Origin: Arthrobacter sp. M4
Lineage (GTDB): Bacteria > Actinomycetota > Actinomycetes > Actinomycetales > Micrococcaceae
DNA: 64,000 nucleotides
Assembly (NCBI RefSeq): GCF_020251205.1
Contig: NZ_JAIWYX010000005.1
Location: 186,001 to 250,000 of the forward strand
Reading direction: 5' to 3'
Made by a program: the position numbers and the translations under genes
Shown: in pieces, positions 45,474-54,853 of the stretch
How the letters are laid out: each line of letters starts with the position of its first letter
Position numbering within the stretch: position 1 is the first letter of the stretch
Notes under the pieces: generated by a model
What the model was told of the DNA's origin: nothing
The model's database searches: none
Seen by the model: the letters and a program-made list of their open reading frames with translations, nothing else

Positions 45474-46844
45474 ATGACCCAGGCAGCCAACACGGCGCAA
45501 CAACCCATCTCCGGCGATGCCAAAGAAGCGCGCCGGGTCCTGGCTGGGACGCTCGTCGGCACCAGCATCGAGTGGTACGACTTCTTCATCTACGCCCAGG
45601 CGGCCGGCGTCGTACTTGCCCCTTTGTTCCTCGCCCCCGTCGCCAAGGACAACCCCGGCCTGGCGCAGGTTCTGTCCTTCGCGACGATCGGCATTTCGTT
45701 CCTTTTCCGCCCGCTCGGAGCAATCGTCGCGGGCCATTTGGGTGACCGGTTGGGGCGCAAGAAGGTTCTGGTGTTCACGCTCATCCTTATGGGCCTGTCC
45801 ACGTCCCTGATCGGTGTCCTCCCGACCTACGACACGGTTGGCGTCGTGGCACCGGTCCTGCTCATCCTGCTCCGCGTCCTGCAGGGATTCTCTGCCGGCG
45901 GCGAATGGGGCGGCGCGGCTCTCATGGCGGTAGAGCACGCACCCCGGAACCGTCGAGGCTACTTCGGTGCCTATCCGCAGATCGGTGTGCCCGTGGGCAT
46001 GATCCTCGCGACCTTCACCCTGTGGGTCCTCACGACCGTCATGGGCCCGGCATTCAGCCAGTGGGGTTGGCGGATCCCGTTCCTGTTTTCGATCGTCCTG
46101 ATCCTGGTCGGCTACCTCATCCGCCGCGCAGTGGAGGAGAGCCCGGTCTTCCTGCAGCTCCTCGAACGGCGCAAGGAATCGTCCGCGCCGCTGGGCCAGC
46201 TGTTCCGCTACAACGTCAAGCAGGTGGTCCTGACCGCGGTCATCTTCATCGCGAACAATGCTGCCGGCTACCTGCTCATTGCCTACTTCTCCACGTACGC
46301 CGTCAAGGCGCTCAAGATGGATCAAGCGACCGTGCTCCTCGCGACCACGCTGGCGTCCTTCGGTTGGCTCGTCTTCACCTTGTGGGGCGGCGCGCTCTCA
46401 GACAGGATCGGGCGCGTACGTACCTTCCAGCTCGGTTACGCGTTCCTCGCTCTGTGGGCCGTGCCGATGTGGTTCCTCATCGATACGCGCAACATCCTTT
46501 GGTACTTCGTGGCGCTGTTCGTCATGACCCTCGGCCTCGGCCTGAGCTACGGACCGCAATCGGCACTGTACGCGGAGATGTTCCCCGCCAAGGTGCGGTA
46601 CTCCGGCGTCTCCATTGGTTACGCCATGGGCGCGATCCTCGGCGGCGCGTTCGCGCCGACCATCGCGGAAATGCTCATGAACGAGTTCAAGGCCTCCTGG
46701 ACCATCGGGATTTACATCGCGATCGCCGCAGTGGTCTCGCTCATTGGGGTCTCCCTGGTCAAGGAGACAAAAGGCATCGACCTGCACGTTGCCGAAGCGC
46801 ACGCAGAGTACGTCCGCGAACACAGCGCCGACACCCACCACTAG
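45474..46844 (+). CDS. MHS-family (metabolite:H+ symporter) MFS transporter
   Basis: 456 residues with about 12 membrane segments and the MHS signatures GTSIEWYDFFIYAQAA, GHLGDRLGRKKVLV and RVLQGFSAGGEWGGAALM. MHS carriers import carboxylates and aromatic acids with protons. It is followed 27 nt later by an aromatic FAD hydroxylase and lies beside the homoprotocatechuate genes, so a hydroxyphenylacetate or hydroxybenzoate is the likely substrate. Confidence 0.87.
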   Translation: MTQAANTAQQPISGDAKEARRVLAGTLVGTSIEWYDFFIYAQAAGVVLAPLFLAPVAKDNPGLAQVLSFATIGISFLFRPLGAIVAGHLGDRLGRKKVLVFTLILMGLSTSLIGVLPTYDTVGVVAPVLLILLRVLQGFSAGGEWGGAALMAVEHAPRNRRGYFGAYPQIGVPVGMILATFTLWVLTTVMGPAFSQWGWRIPFLFSIVLILVGYLIRRAVEESPVFLQLLERRKESSAPLGQLFRYNVKQVVLTAVIFIANNAAGYLLIAYFSTYAVKALKMDQATVLLATTLASFGWLVFTLWGGALSDRIGRVRTFQLGYAFLALWAVPMWFLIDTRNILWYFVALFVMTLGLGLSYGPQSALYAEMFPAKVRYSGVSIGYAMGAILGGAFAPTIAEMLMNEFKASWTIGIYIAIAAVVSLIGVSLVKETKGIDLHVAEAHAEYVREHSADTHH

Positions 46845-46871
46845 CTCCCCACAACGAAGTAAGGAAAGCCC

Positions 46872-48836
46872 ATGCATTTCCACCACCATGGTTACGTCTC
46901 CGGCAACCCGCGCGTCCAGCCGGCTGCCGGCGTCGGAATCAACCGTCCCGAGGAGCTTCCCGACGAGGTTGATGTCCTGATCGTAGGAACGGGCCCGGCC
47001 GGGATGATCACGGCCGCGCAGTTGTCCCAGTTCCCCGGCATCACCACCCGCATCGTGGAGCGTCGCCCCGGAAGGCTCGCCGTCGGCCAGGCAGACGGCA
47101 TCCAGGCCCGCAGCGTCGAGACCTTCCAGGCCTTTGGCTTCGCAGACCGGATCATCGCCGAGGCATACCGCATCACGGAGATGGCCTTCTGGAAGCCGGA
47201 CCCGGACGACCCGTCCCGGATCGTCCGGGCGGCCCGGGCGGTCGACGACGAAATGGGCATCAGTGAGTTCCCGCACCTCATCGTCAACCAGGCCCGCGTC
47301 CTGGACTATTTCGCCGAGTTCATGGCCAACTCGCCCGCCCGGATGAAGCCCGACTACGGCTACGAGTTCCGCGGACTCGAGGTCACGGACCAAGGGGAGT
47401 ACCCGGTGATCGTGACCCTTGTCCACACCGCCGGTCCGGAGGAAGGCCAGGAGCGTGTTGTCCGCGCCAAGTACGTTGTGGGCGCGGACGGCGCTCGCAG
47501 CAAGGTGCGGCAGTCGATCGGCTGCACGCTGGCCGGCGATCAGGCCAACCACGCTTGGGGCGTTATGGATGTCCTGGCCGAGACGGACTTTCCGGACATC
47601 CGAACCAAGTGCGCCATCCAGTCCGGCACCGGCGGCAGCATCCTCCTGATCCCGCGCGAAGGAGGCCACCTGTTCCGGATGTATGTGGACCTCGGCGAGG
47701 TGGCTCCTGACAGCCAGGGCGCTATCCGCAGCACCACCATCGAGCAGGTCATCGCCAAGGCGAACGAGATCCTTCACCCTTACACACTCGATGTGCGCAA
47801 CGTGGCGTGGAACAGTGTGTACGAGGTGGGCCACCGACTCACGGACCGGTTCGACGACGTCCTGCCGGACGAGCGGGGCCTGCGGACTCCCCGCGTGTTC
47901 ATCACCGGCGACGCCTGTCATACGCACAGTGCCAAGGCAGGGCAGGGCATGAATGTTTCCATGCAGGACGGCTTCAACCTGGGATGGAAGCTGGGCCATG
48001 TACTCGAGGGCCGAAGCCCGGAAAGCCTCCTGTCGACTTACTCGGTGGAGCGCCAGGTCATTGCGAAGAACCTCATCGATTTCGACAAGGAATGGTCGTC
48101 GCTGATGGCCAAAAAGCCTGAGGAATTCGATGACCCCACAGAGTTGGAGGACTTTTACGTGCGGACGGCGGAGTTCCCTGCTGGGTTTATGACGCAATAT
48201 GCGCCGTCTTTGATTATTGGAGACGCTTCGCAGCCGGGGCTGGCCACCGGGTTCAATGTTGGCAAGCGCTTCAAGTCCGCGCCCGTGGTGCGAGTTTGCG
48301 ATACCAATCCGCTGCAGCTCGGGCATCAGGCGACGGCTGACGGCCGGTGGAGGATCTATGTCTTTGCTGACGCCCCTTCAGCCGGTGAGCCGTCCGGGGT
48401 TGCGGATTTTGCCGAGTGGCTTTCGAATGCCCCGGATTCACCGCTTGCGGCAACGCCGGAGGGCCTCGATCGCGACGCATGGTTCGACGTGAAAGTGATC
48501 TACCAGCAGGACCACCGGAACGTGGACATTGGAGCCGTGCCGCAGGCCTTCAAGCCGGAGGTTGGGCCGTTCAAGCTCACGTACCTGGAGAAGGTCTACG
48601 CCACGGACCCTGCCGCAGACATCTTCGAACTGCGCGGAATCGACCGCAGCGGCGCCGTCGTGGTGGTCCGTCCGGACCAGTATGTTGCCAATGTGCTGCC
48701 GTTAACCGCGACGGCGGAACTCGCCGCGTTTTTCGCGCCTCTCCTTTCCGCCGGGCGGACGGTCCGGATGGTTCCGGAAGAGGCCGTTCCCGCTGTTCGC
48801 AAGGCCGACCCGGACCTCGTCATCAGCCAGGCCTAG
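46872..48836 (+). CDS. Single-component FAD aromatic hydroxylase (phenol/3-hydroxybenzoate type)
   Basis: 654 residues. PheA/TfdB-type flavoprotein: FAD motif DVLIVGTGPAGMITA (GxGxxG), DG-motif YVVGADGARSKVRQSIG, GD-motif VFITGDACHTHSAKAGQGMNVSMQDGFNLGWKL, and a thioredoxin-like C-terminal domain (about 500-650). Closest in layout to 3-hydroxybenzoate 4-monooxygenase and phenol 2-monooxygenase. Beside hpaDEHI it could hydroxylate 3- or 4-hydroxyphenylacetate to homoprotocatechuate, replacing the two-component HpaBC; this is inferred. Start ATG has AAGGAAAG upstream. Confidence 0.85.
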   Translation: MHFHHHGYVSGNPRVQPAAGVGINRPEELPDEVDVLIVGTGPAGMITAAQLSQFPGITTRIVERRPGRLAVGQADGIQARSVETFQAFGFADRIIAEAYRITEMAFWKPDPDDPSRIVRAARAVDDEMGISEFPHLIVNQARVLDYFAEFMANSPARMKPDYGYEFRGLEVTDQGEYPVIVTLVHTAGPEEGQERVVRAKYVVGADGARSKVRQSIGCTLAGDQANHAWGVMDVLAETDFPDIRTKCAIQSGTGGSILLIPREGGHLFRMYVDLGEVAPDSQGAIRSTTIEQVIAKANEILHPYTLDVRNVAWNSVYEVGHRLTDRFDDVLPDERGLRTPRVFITGDACHTHSAKAGQGMNVSMQDGFNLGWKLGHVLEGRSPESLLSTYSVERQVIAKNLIDFDKEWSSLMAKKPEEFDDPTELEDFYVRTAEFPAGFMTQYAPSLIIGDASQPGLATGFNVGKRFKSAPVVRVCDTNPLQLGHQATADGRWRIYVFADAPSAGEPSGVADFAEWLSNAPDSPLAATPEGLDRDAWFDVKVIYQQDHRNVDIGAVPQAFKPEVGPFKLTYLEKVYATDPAADIFELRGIDRSGAVVVVRPDQYVANVLPLTATAELAAFFAPLLSAGRTVRMVPEEAVPAVRKADPDLVISQA

Positions 48837-48983
48837 AAGGAACGCACGGAAGGGGACCCATGGGCACGTGTCCGCGGTCCCCTTCCCGAGACTCTCAGTC
48901 GGGACTAAATTGGATAAACCGGAGTGCTTATCCGGGCGACGGTTCAAGCAGGGGACCGTTCACAATTTCATCGGAAGACCACC

Positions 48984-49415
48984 GTGACCTCCCAACCAGA
49001 TCTCAATCCACAACAACCTGCCGACACAGGACGTCAGCCAGCCGCAGTCCCGGGTCGCCCGGACTTCGACTTGCGGGGAGTTTATGTCCCGCAATCCGGG
49101 CTATTCCGTGATGATGACGGACGCGAGTTCTTTATCACCGCCGTGGAATTCTGGGAGCACATGACTGTAGTCAGCCTCTGCTGGAAGCGGAGGCCCGTGT
49201 CCGGGCAGGGGAGCCCGCCGCTGGTTGTCACCGATGAAAACGACCACGTACTCGGCGTCAGGCGGATCTGGTCCGTCGGAGCGCGGTCGATCCATCATTT
49301 CGAACCGGTCCCGAAGTCGTCGCGGGCACTGACAGTGTTGATCGCCAGGCTGACCGGCCCGCAGGAGCTATTTAGCTGCAGGACCCCACCGCCAAAAATG
49401 GAACCGCCGCTGTGA
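48984..49415 (+). CDS. Hypothetical protein
   Basis: 143 residues from GTG 48984 (GGAAG 6 nt upstream). A disordered Pro/Gln tail of about 30 residues is followed by a compact domain (VYVPQSGLFRDDDGREFFITAVEFWEHMTVVSLCWKR; PLVVTDENDHVLGVRR) that alternates strands as in small barrel folds. Convergent with eda. Not recognised. Confidence 0.6.
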   Translation: MTSQPDLNPQQPADTGRQPAAVPGRPDFDLRGVYVPQSGLFRDDDGREFFITAVEFWEHMTVVSLCWKRRPVSGQGSPPLVVTDENDHVLGVRRIWSVGARSIHHFEPVPKSSRALTVLIARLTGPQELFSCRTPPPKMEPPL

Positions 49416-49435
49416 TCCTGCAGGCATAGCTTCCA

Positions 49436-50065
49436 TCAGGCCCGGGCAAGTTCCGCAGCACCACGTGCAAGTTCGGTGATCCGTCCCCAGTCCTTGGCCT
49501 CGATGGCGGCTTTGGGTGTGAGCCAGCTTCCGCCGACGCACGCAACATTCGGCAGCGCCAGATAGTCCGGTGCGGTTGCGAGGCTGACTCCACCCGTAGG
49601 GCAGAACTTCACGTAAGGAATAGGTGCCGCGATAGCCGCGAGGTACTCCGGGCCACCGGCAGGCCCAGCTGGGAAGAACTTCATTGCGGTCAGTCCACGT
49701 TCAAGCACGCCCATCACCTCGCCCACAGTGGCAACGCCCGGCAGCACTGGGACGCCAGTCGACAGCATGTAGTCCAGCAAGTTGGGAGTGACGCCCGGAC
49801 TCACGAGGAACCGCGCGCCCGCTTCAACGGCGGCTTCAGCCTGACGGGGAGCGAGCACCGTTCCTGCACCCACCAGCATGTCCGGCAGTGCGGCAGCGAT
49901 CCGCGCCAGTGATTCGAGCGCACTGGCGGTTCGCAACGTCAGCTCGATGACAGGCACGCCACCCTCGGCGAGGGCACTCGCAACAGGGACCGCGTCCGCG
50001 GGATCGTCGATGGTGACCACCGGAATGACCGGTGAGACCTGCATTATGGAGCTGGCGTCAGCCAT
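49436..50065 (-). CDS. eda: KDPG aldolase (2-dehydro-3-deoxy-phosphogluconate aldolase)
   Basis: 209 residues. Class I aldolase: Glu in PVIELTLRTASALESL, PDMLVGAGTVLAPRQAE, and the Schiff-base Lys in MKFFPAGPAGGPEYLAAI, then FCPTGGVSLATAPDYLALPNVACVGGSWL with its phosphate site. It splits KDPG to pyruvate and glyceraldehyde 3-phosphate. Last gene of the operon; its ATG overlaps the reductase stop by 8 nt, so it is translated by coupling. Confidence 0.92.
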   Translation of the reverse strand: MADASSIMQVSPVIPVVTIDDPADAVPVASALAEGGVPVIELTLRTASALESLARIAAALPDMLVGAGTVLAPRQAEAAVEAGARFLVSPGVTPNLLDYMLSTGVPVLPGVATVGEVMGVLERGLTAMKFFPAGPAGGPEYLAAIAAPIPYVKFCPTGGVSLATAPDYLALPNVACVGGSWLTPKAAIEAKDWGRITELARGAAELARA

Positions 50066-51527
50066 GGAGGATCTCTTTTCTCAGGCCATCGGGCCCGTTC
50101 TCGATGATGCCGTACCAATGCTTGAGGAGGGTAATGAAACGTTCGTCTTCCGCGAGCGACTTGTCGAACACATTACGGACGCCCAGGAGCGTAGGCACCA
50201 CCATATCGGCTGTACGGTTACCCGGTGCTGGCAAAGCTGCATGCAGGGCCTCCGTCAGTGGATCGTCCAGGCGATCGGCCGCCGTCGTGGCGACGTGCCG
50301 CATCCACGCGGCGACGGCGAGGGCCGCCCAGCGTGGTTCGCGTCCGGCGTCGAGGTTGTCCCGCACTGTGGTGAGCAGCCGAAGCCCGATCTTCTGTGAG
50401 CCATCACTGCCCACTTTGGCGGTGGTGTGCCCGAGGGCCGAGTTGCCAAAGCGCTCCAGGATTTGTGCGCAGTAGGCCTTGCCGTTCAGTCCATCCGGAA
50501 GGTCCATGACCGGGAGGACGTCGTCCAGCATGAGCCCTGCGCACGCCGCACGAAACGCGTCGTCGGATACTGCCTCAGCGATGGTTTCCTTGCCGGACGC
50601 AAGGCCGAGGTAGGCCAGCAACGAATGGCTTGCATTGAGCAGCCGGAGCTTGGCGGCCTCCCACGGCGCTACATCCGCCGTGAACACGGCGCCCGCGTCC
50701 TCCCACCGCGGGCGACGCTCGGCGAAATTGTCCTCGATGACCCACTGCATAAACGGCTCCGCGACGACTGCCGCTTCGTCGCGCAACCCGAGTTCCTGCT
50801 CTACTTCCTGAAGATCATCAGCAGTGGTAGCCGGGACCATCCGGTCCACCATGGTGCTCGGAAAGGCCGTGTTTGCCTCGATCCACGCGGTCAGCGGACC
50901 TGACTCCTCGGCTGGCAGGGCGGCGGCAAAGTCAAGGACAAGCCGCTTTGTCAGCTCACCGTTGGCAGGGAGGTTGTCGCAGGAGACCACGGTGATGGGG
51001 CCAGCATCCCTGGCTGCCCGGCGCTGCAGTCCGCGCGTCAACTGCCCGACGGCGGTAAGCGGGGCCGAGCCGTTGAGGTCCGCCATCACGAGTTCGTCGC
51101 TGAGGTCCAGCCCGCCTGTTTGCGGGTCGAAACGGTAGCCCTTTTCCGTGATGGTGAGCGTGATGATTGCGGTATCCGGGTGGCTGATTCGCTGGACAAC
51201 TGCTTCGGGATTGTCACGTCCGGAAATGGCTTCAGTGATGCTGGACACGACTCTTACCGGTGCCGATCCCTGACCACGTTCGGAGACTGTAAACAAGCCA
51301 TTCTGCGGCGCCAAGTGCCGGGCGACAGTAGCCGAACGCTGCGTCACACCGACAATTCCCCAAGTGATGTCGCGAGAGGCGAGCATGGCGTCCTCAGTGA
51401 AGACTGCTGTGTGGGCACGGGCGAACGCGCCGAGGCCCAGGTGGACGATGCCATTGCGTAGATTCTGCCGCGCGATGGCGGGTGAGGCACCTGCCTCGGC
51501 GAGCGAGACGAGGCTCAGGCGTGCGAT
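50058..51527 (-). CDS. uxuB: Mannitol dehydrogenase-family reductase (fructuronate reductase-like)
   Basis: The ATG at 51386 would give 442 residues but cut off the nucleotide-binding start. In-frame codons upstream encode ARLSLVSLAEAGASP and IVHLGLGAFARAHTAVF, the family's GxGAFxRAH motif, so the gene begins near 51527 (about 489 residues). The reading frame has no ATG, GTG or TTG before a stop: the candidates are ATC 51527 (GGAGG 6 nt upstream, where family members start MARLS) and CTG 51518 overlapping the kinase TGA. The catalytic Lys region is in AAKLRLLNASHSLLAYLG. It would interconvert D-fructuronate and D-mannonate with NAD(H). A start-codon mutation, sequencing error or rare initiation are all possible. 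Confidence 0.82.
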   Translation of the reverse strand: MARLSLVSLAEAGASPAIARQNLRNGIVHLGLGAFARAHTAVFTEDAMLASRDITWGIVGVTQRSATVARHLAPQNGLFTVSERGQGSAPVRVVSSITEAISGRDNPEAVVQRISHPDTAIITLTITEKGYRFDPQTGGLDLSDELVMADLNGSAPLTAVGQLTRGLQRRAARDAGPITVVSCDNLPANGELTKRLVLDFAAALPAEESGPLTAWIEANTAFPSTMVDRMVPATTADDLQEVEQELGLRDEAAVVAEPFMQWVIEDNFAERRPRWEDAGAVFTADVAPWEAAKLRLLNASHSLLAYLGLASGKETIAEAVSDDAFRAACAGLMLDDVLPVMDLPDGLNGKAYCAQILERFGNSALGHTTAKVGSDGSQKIGLRLLTTVRDNLDAGREPRWAALAVAAWMRHVATTAADRLDDPLTEALHAALPAPGNRTADMVVPTLLGVRNVFDKSLAEDERFITLLKHWYGIIENGPDGLRKEILHG

Positions 51528-52498
51528 GGCAGGCCTCCATTCCGTTCAGCCGCCACCCCTGCATGGGCGCGTGTTTGCTCAAGCGTCGGGATGAAGCCCG
51601 TTCCGCCTTTGCCTCCCACCACGAGTGACGCAGCCGCGGCACCCAGCCGAGCAGCATCCGCCAGCCTGTCGCCGAGCACCAGCCGTGCCGCCGTAGTCCC
51701 GATGAACGAGTCTCCGGCGCCGGTCTGGTCCACAACAGCTGGCGCCGGGACCGAGTGGATCCAGCCGCCGTCGTCGTCACTTTCCAGCTGAATCCCGTCC
51801 GCACCGCACGTGACGGCTACCCACGCAGCCCCCAAGGCACGAAGCTTCGCCGCTGCGTCCGTGGGGGAGTTTGCCCCGATGAGGGCGCGCGTCTCACCCG
51901 GGTAGGACGGTGTCACGAGGGTTGCGTAGGGCGCAAGTTCGGCGAGTACGGCCGCCGCGTCGGCCTGGCTTGTCAGACGCGGCCGGTAATTCGGGTCATA
52001 GATAAACCGCCTGGCCATACGTGCGGCTTTCACGACGGCGGCACGCGTCTCCGGCGAAATGGCACAGGCGATGCCGCTGGCAACCACAGCTCCGGCTGTT
52101 GAGATCACCGCCTCCTGGACGTCCTCGGGACTTAGCGTGGAGCCCACGCTGCCGCGTCGGGCGTAGGAGAACTCGCGCTCGCCATGAGGGTCGGAGTGCA
52201 CCAAATACACACCCTGCTGACCCCTTCTGAAACGCAGGAGTTCCGTGGAGATCCCGAGCTCCGCCACTCGGGCCGCAATCGCTTGGCCGAGCTCGTCATC
52301 CGTGAGGACTGCCAGCAACCCAACGCGAGCACCCGCCGCGGCCGCTGATGCCGCCACGTTCAACGCGTCACCGGAGATTCCCAGCTGAGCCGGTACGCCG
52401 TGGCCGAAGGCAGCATCTGTGGCAACCTCCACTAGAACTTCACCCATCACGACGACATCGAAGGGCTCTGGATGGCCCACAGGGCTTGGTGTATGCAT
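51515..52498 (-). CDS. kdgK: PfkB-family sugar kinase, probable 2-keto-3-deoxygluconate kinase
   Basis: 327 residues from ATG 52498, 10 nt after manD, with GAGGGG upstream; the frame runs further up only through the manD gene. Ribokinase fold: FDVVVMGEVLVEV, substrate part GISGDALNVAASAAAAGARVGLLAVL, PNYRPRL, and the catalytic DQTGAGDSFIG. It phosphorylates KDG to KDPG. Substrate assignment comes from manD before it and eda after it. Confidence 0.88.
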   Translation of the reverse strand: MHTPSPVGHPEPFDVVVMGEVLVEVATDAAFGHGVPAQLGISGDALNVAASAAAAGARVGLLAVLTDDELGQAIAARVAELGISTELLRFRRGQQGVYLVHSDPHGEREFSYARRGSVGSTLSPEDVQEAVISTAGAVVASGIACAISPETRAAVVKAARMARRFIYDPNYRPRLTSQADAAAVLAELAPYATLVTPSYPGETRALIGANSPTDAAAKLRALGAAWVAVTCGADGIQLESDDDGGWIHSVPAPAVVDQTGAGDSFIGTTAARLVLGDRLADAARLGAAAASLVVGGKGGTGFIPTLEQTRAHAGVAAERNGGLPSHA

Positions 52499-52508
52499 CA
52501 AGCGCCCC

Positions 52509-53720
52509 TCACCAGTCATGTACGGAGCCGTCGAGGCGGCGGTTGACGGGGAGGTACTTAGGATCGAAGGGGTACTTGGCTGCGGCTTCTTCATCAAACT
52601 CCACGCCCAGTCCGGGCTTGTCACCTGGGTGCATGTAGCCGTCGTTGAATGTGTAGGAGGTCTGGAAAACCTCACCGGCGGGATCGCGATGGCCCATGTA
52701 TTCCTGGACGCCGAAGTTGGGGATGCCCATGTCAACGTGAAGCGCGGCTGCGAACGATACGGGGGAGAGGTCTCCGGCTCCGTGCGACCCGGAACGGACT
52801 CCATAGAGCTCGGCAAGGGAGAAGATTCGGCGCAGGTGGGTGATGCCGCCGGCGTGCGAAACCGAGGTGCGGATGTAATCGATGAGGCGTTCGGTGATGA
52901 GCTGCTGGCAGTCCCAGATGGAGTTGAATACCTCACCCACTGCGATCGGCGTGGTGGTGTGCTGGCGGATCAGCCGGAACGCGGACTGGTCCTCGGCCGG
53001 CGTCGGATCCTCGATCCAGAACGGGCGGTACTGCTCCAGCGAGGCGCCCAGCCGGCCGGCCTCGATGGGCGTCAGGCGGTGATGGACGTCGTGGAGTACG
53101 TGCACCCCGTAGCCAAATTGCTCACGGACGTGCGCCATCATCTTGGGCGCGAAGTCCAGGTAGGCCGTGGTTTCCCAGACGTCTTCCTGAGGAACGTTGC
53201 TGCTGGCCGGCTCGTAAAGCTTGCCGTCCACGGGCGCGATGCCGTAGGTCTTGTCCAGACCCGGGACGGCGGCCTGTGCCCGAATGGCCTTGTAACCAAG
53301 GTCCAAGTGGTGCTGGAAATCCGCGCTGAGGTCATCCAAGGTGGAGCCGCTCGCGTGCCCGTAAACCATAACGCCCTCACGGGCTGCGCCGCCGAGCAGC
53401 TCGTACACCGGCATGCCGGCGGCCTTGCCCTTGATGTCCCAGAGTGCGACGTCGATTGCGGCGATCGCCGTCATGGTCACGGGGCCGCGGCGCCAGTAAG
53501 CGCCCTTATAGAAGTACTGCCAGGTGTCCTCGATACGACGGGCGTCGCGGCCAACGAGGAGCGGACAGACATGCTCCGTGAGGTAGGCCGCGACGGCGAG
53601 CTCACGGCCGTTCAGCGTGGCGTCGCCGATGCCGGTCAGCCCGTCCTCGGTTTCAATGACGAGTGTGACGTAGTTCCGTCCCGGCGAGGAGACGACAACC
53701 CGTGCGTCGGTGATCTTCAC
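52509..53720 (-). CDS. manD: D-mannonate dehydratase (enolase superfamily, ManD)
   Basis: 403 residues, the ManD length. Metal ligands Asp211 (HDVHHRLTP), Glu237 ([10 protein letters not shown]) and Glu263 ([10 protein letters not shown]); catalytic Tyr159, Arg147 and His213 fall where expected for characterised ManD enzymes. Start [20 protein letters not shown] is typical. It dehydrates D-mannonate to 2-keto-3-deoxygluconate. Some family members act weakly or on D-gluconate; the operon context favours mannonate. Confidence 0.9.
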   Translation of the reverse strand: MKITDARVVVSSPGRNYVTLVIETEDGLTGIGDATLNGRELAVAAYLTEHVCPLLVGRDARRIEDTWQYFYKGAYWRRGPVTMTAIAAIDVALWDIKGKAAGMPVYELLGGAAREGVMVYGHASGSTLDDLSADFQHHLDLGYKAIRAQAAVPGLDKTYGIAPVDGKLYEPASSNVPQEDVWETTAYLDFAPKMMAHVREQFGYGVHVLHDVHHRLTPIEAGRLGASLEQYRPFWIEDPTPAEDQSAFRLIRQHTTTPIAVGEVFNSIWDCQQLITERLIDYIRTSVSHAGGITHLRRIFSLAELYGVRSGSHGAGDLSPVSFAAALHVDMGIPNFGVQEYMGHRDPAGEVFQTSYTFNDGYMHPGDKPGLGVEFDEEAAAKYPFDPKYLPVNRRLDGSVHDW

Positions 53721-53809
53721 AGCAATGGTCCTTCAGGGGTGGTTCGGAATGTGACGGAGAAATCTGGGTGATGCGGCCCGGTTGCCCAGGCCGCATCACG
53801 GGGAAGGTG

Positions 53810-54853
53810 TCAGCCCATGTGCAGCATGACTTTGCTGCTGCCGGAGCGGGGATCTGATGCGACACGCATGGCCTCTTCGGCTTGATCGATTCCGAAGCTG
53901 TGGGTCATAACTGGGGAAATATCCAGCCCCTCGGACATGGCCGTGAGTGCATCGGTGATCTCATCGACGAAACGGTAAGAACCGATCCATGTGATCTCAC
54001 GCGTTACCAGATCACCCAGCGCAGCCTGCGCAGCAGCTCCGGGGAGATTGCCAACTTGGACGATGGTGCCACCGCGCGCTGTGGCGCGCAGGACTGAGCC
54101 GAGCACCGCTGGAACGCCGGATGCTTCGAAAACCAACTCCACGTCGTCGGGCAGTGAACCGTCGTTTGCAACGTTGCGGACCTCGTCAGCGCCCATGGCC
54201 GCTGCCACCCGAAGCGAAGCATCGCTGATATCCGCTGCGACAACGGTACGGGCGCCGGCATGTTTGGCTGCCGCGATCACCAGCGATCCGATGGGGCCAG
54301 CGCCGTTCACCAGTACATCCCTTCCGGATAGCCCGTCCTTACCGAGGACGGCGGAGGCCCGGTTCACGGCGTGCATGGCCACGGCTAGCGGCTCGGCAAG
54401 GGCGCCGTGCCGGGTATCCACGCCGTCCGGCAGGGTACGGATCTGCTCAGCCCGGACCAGCTTCCGCTCCACGAATCCGCCGTCGGTGTGCGGGTCGAAT
54501 GCCGCTGAACCGTAATAGCGGACCTGTGGGTAGAGGTTGGTTCGGCCCTTGAGACGCTGCGGCATTACGCCGTCGCCCACTAACGTGGCCGGGTGAACCG
54601 TGACGGCCTGTCCCAGCTCGACGCCGGTGACGCCGTCGCCCAAGCGGGCGACCCGCCCGGCAAACTCGTGGCCCAAGACTAGCGGACTCTTTAGCGCTGC
54701 GGTTCCGGAAGCTCCGTGCTTCCAGTAGGACAGGTCCGAGCCACAGATGCCGCCCCACTCGACAGCGAGCAGCACCTCCCCGGGGCCAGGAACCGGCTCC
54801 GGGCGGTCGTCGACCCGGAGGTCGTTGGGACCATGAACTACAACGGCTTTCAT
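53810..54853 (-). CDS. Zinc-dependent alcohol dehydrogenase, L-idonate/L-gulonate 5-dehydrogenase-like
   Basis: 347 residues. Medium-chain dehydrogenase: catalytic zinc Cys in WGGICGSDLSYW, GHEFAGRVARLG with the His-Glu pair, and the NAD domain VNGAGPIGSLVIAAAKHAGA. The four-Cys structural zinc lobe is absent or reduced, as in idonate-type members. Similar to the L-idonate and L-gulonate dehydrogenases that feed ManD pathways. The ATG overlaps the transporter stop by 4 nt. It would make D-fructuronate from L-gulonate, or 5-ketogluconate from idonate. Confidence 0.85.
   Translation of the reverse strand: MKAVVVHGPNDLRVDDRPEPVPGPGEVLLAVEWGGICGSDLSYWKHGASGTAALKSPLVLGHEFAGRVARLGDGVTGVELGQAVTVHPATLVGDGVMPQRLKGRTNLYPQVRYYGSAAFDPHTDGGFVERKLVRAEQIRTLPDGVDTRHGALAEPLAVAMHAVNRASAVLGKDGLSGRDVLVNGAGPIGSLVIAAAKHAGARTVVAADISDASLRVAAAMGADEVRNVANDGSLPDDVELVFEASGVPAVLGSVLRATARGGTIVQVGNLPGAAAQAALGDLVTREITWIGSYRFVDEITDALTAMSEGLDISPVMTHSFGIDQAEEAMRVASDPRSGSSKVMLHMG

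Noticed and set aside
46398..48326. 642-codon minus-strand frame opposite the FAD hydroxylase
   Set aside because: A high-GC antisense shadow of the hydroxylase and transporter genes without protein-like motifs.
52519..52936. N-terminal extension of the kinase frame
   Set aside because: The extension is Ser/Pro/Thr-rich shadow of manD; the kinase fold starts at ATG 52498 with its own ribosome site.
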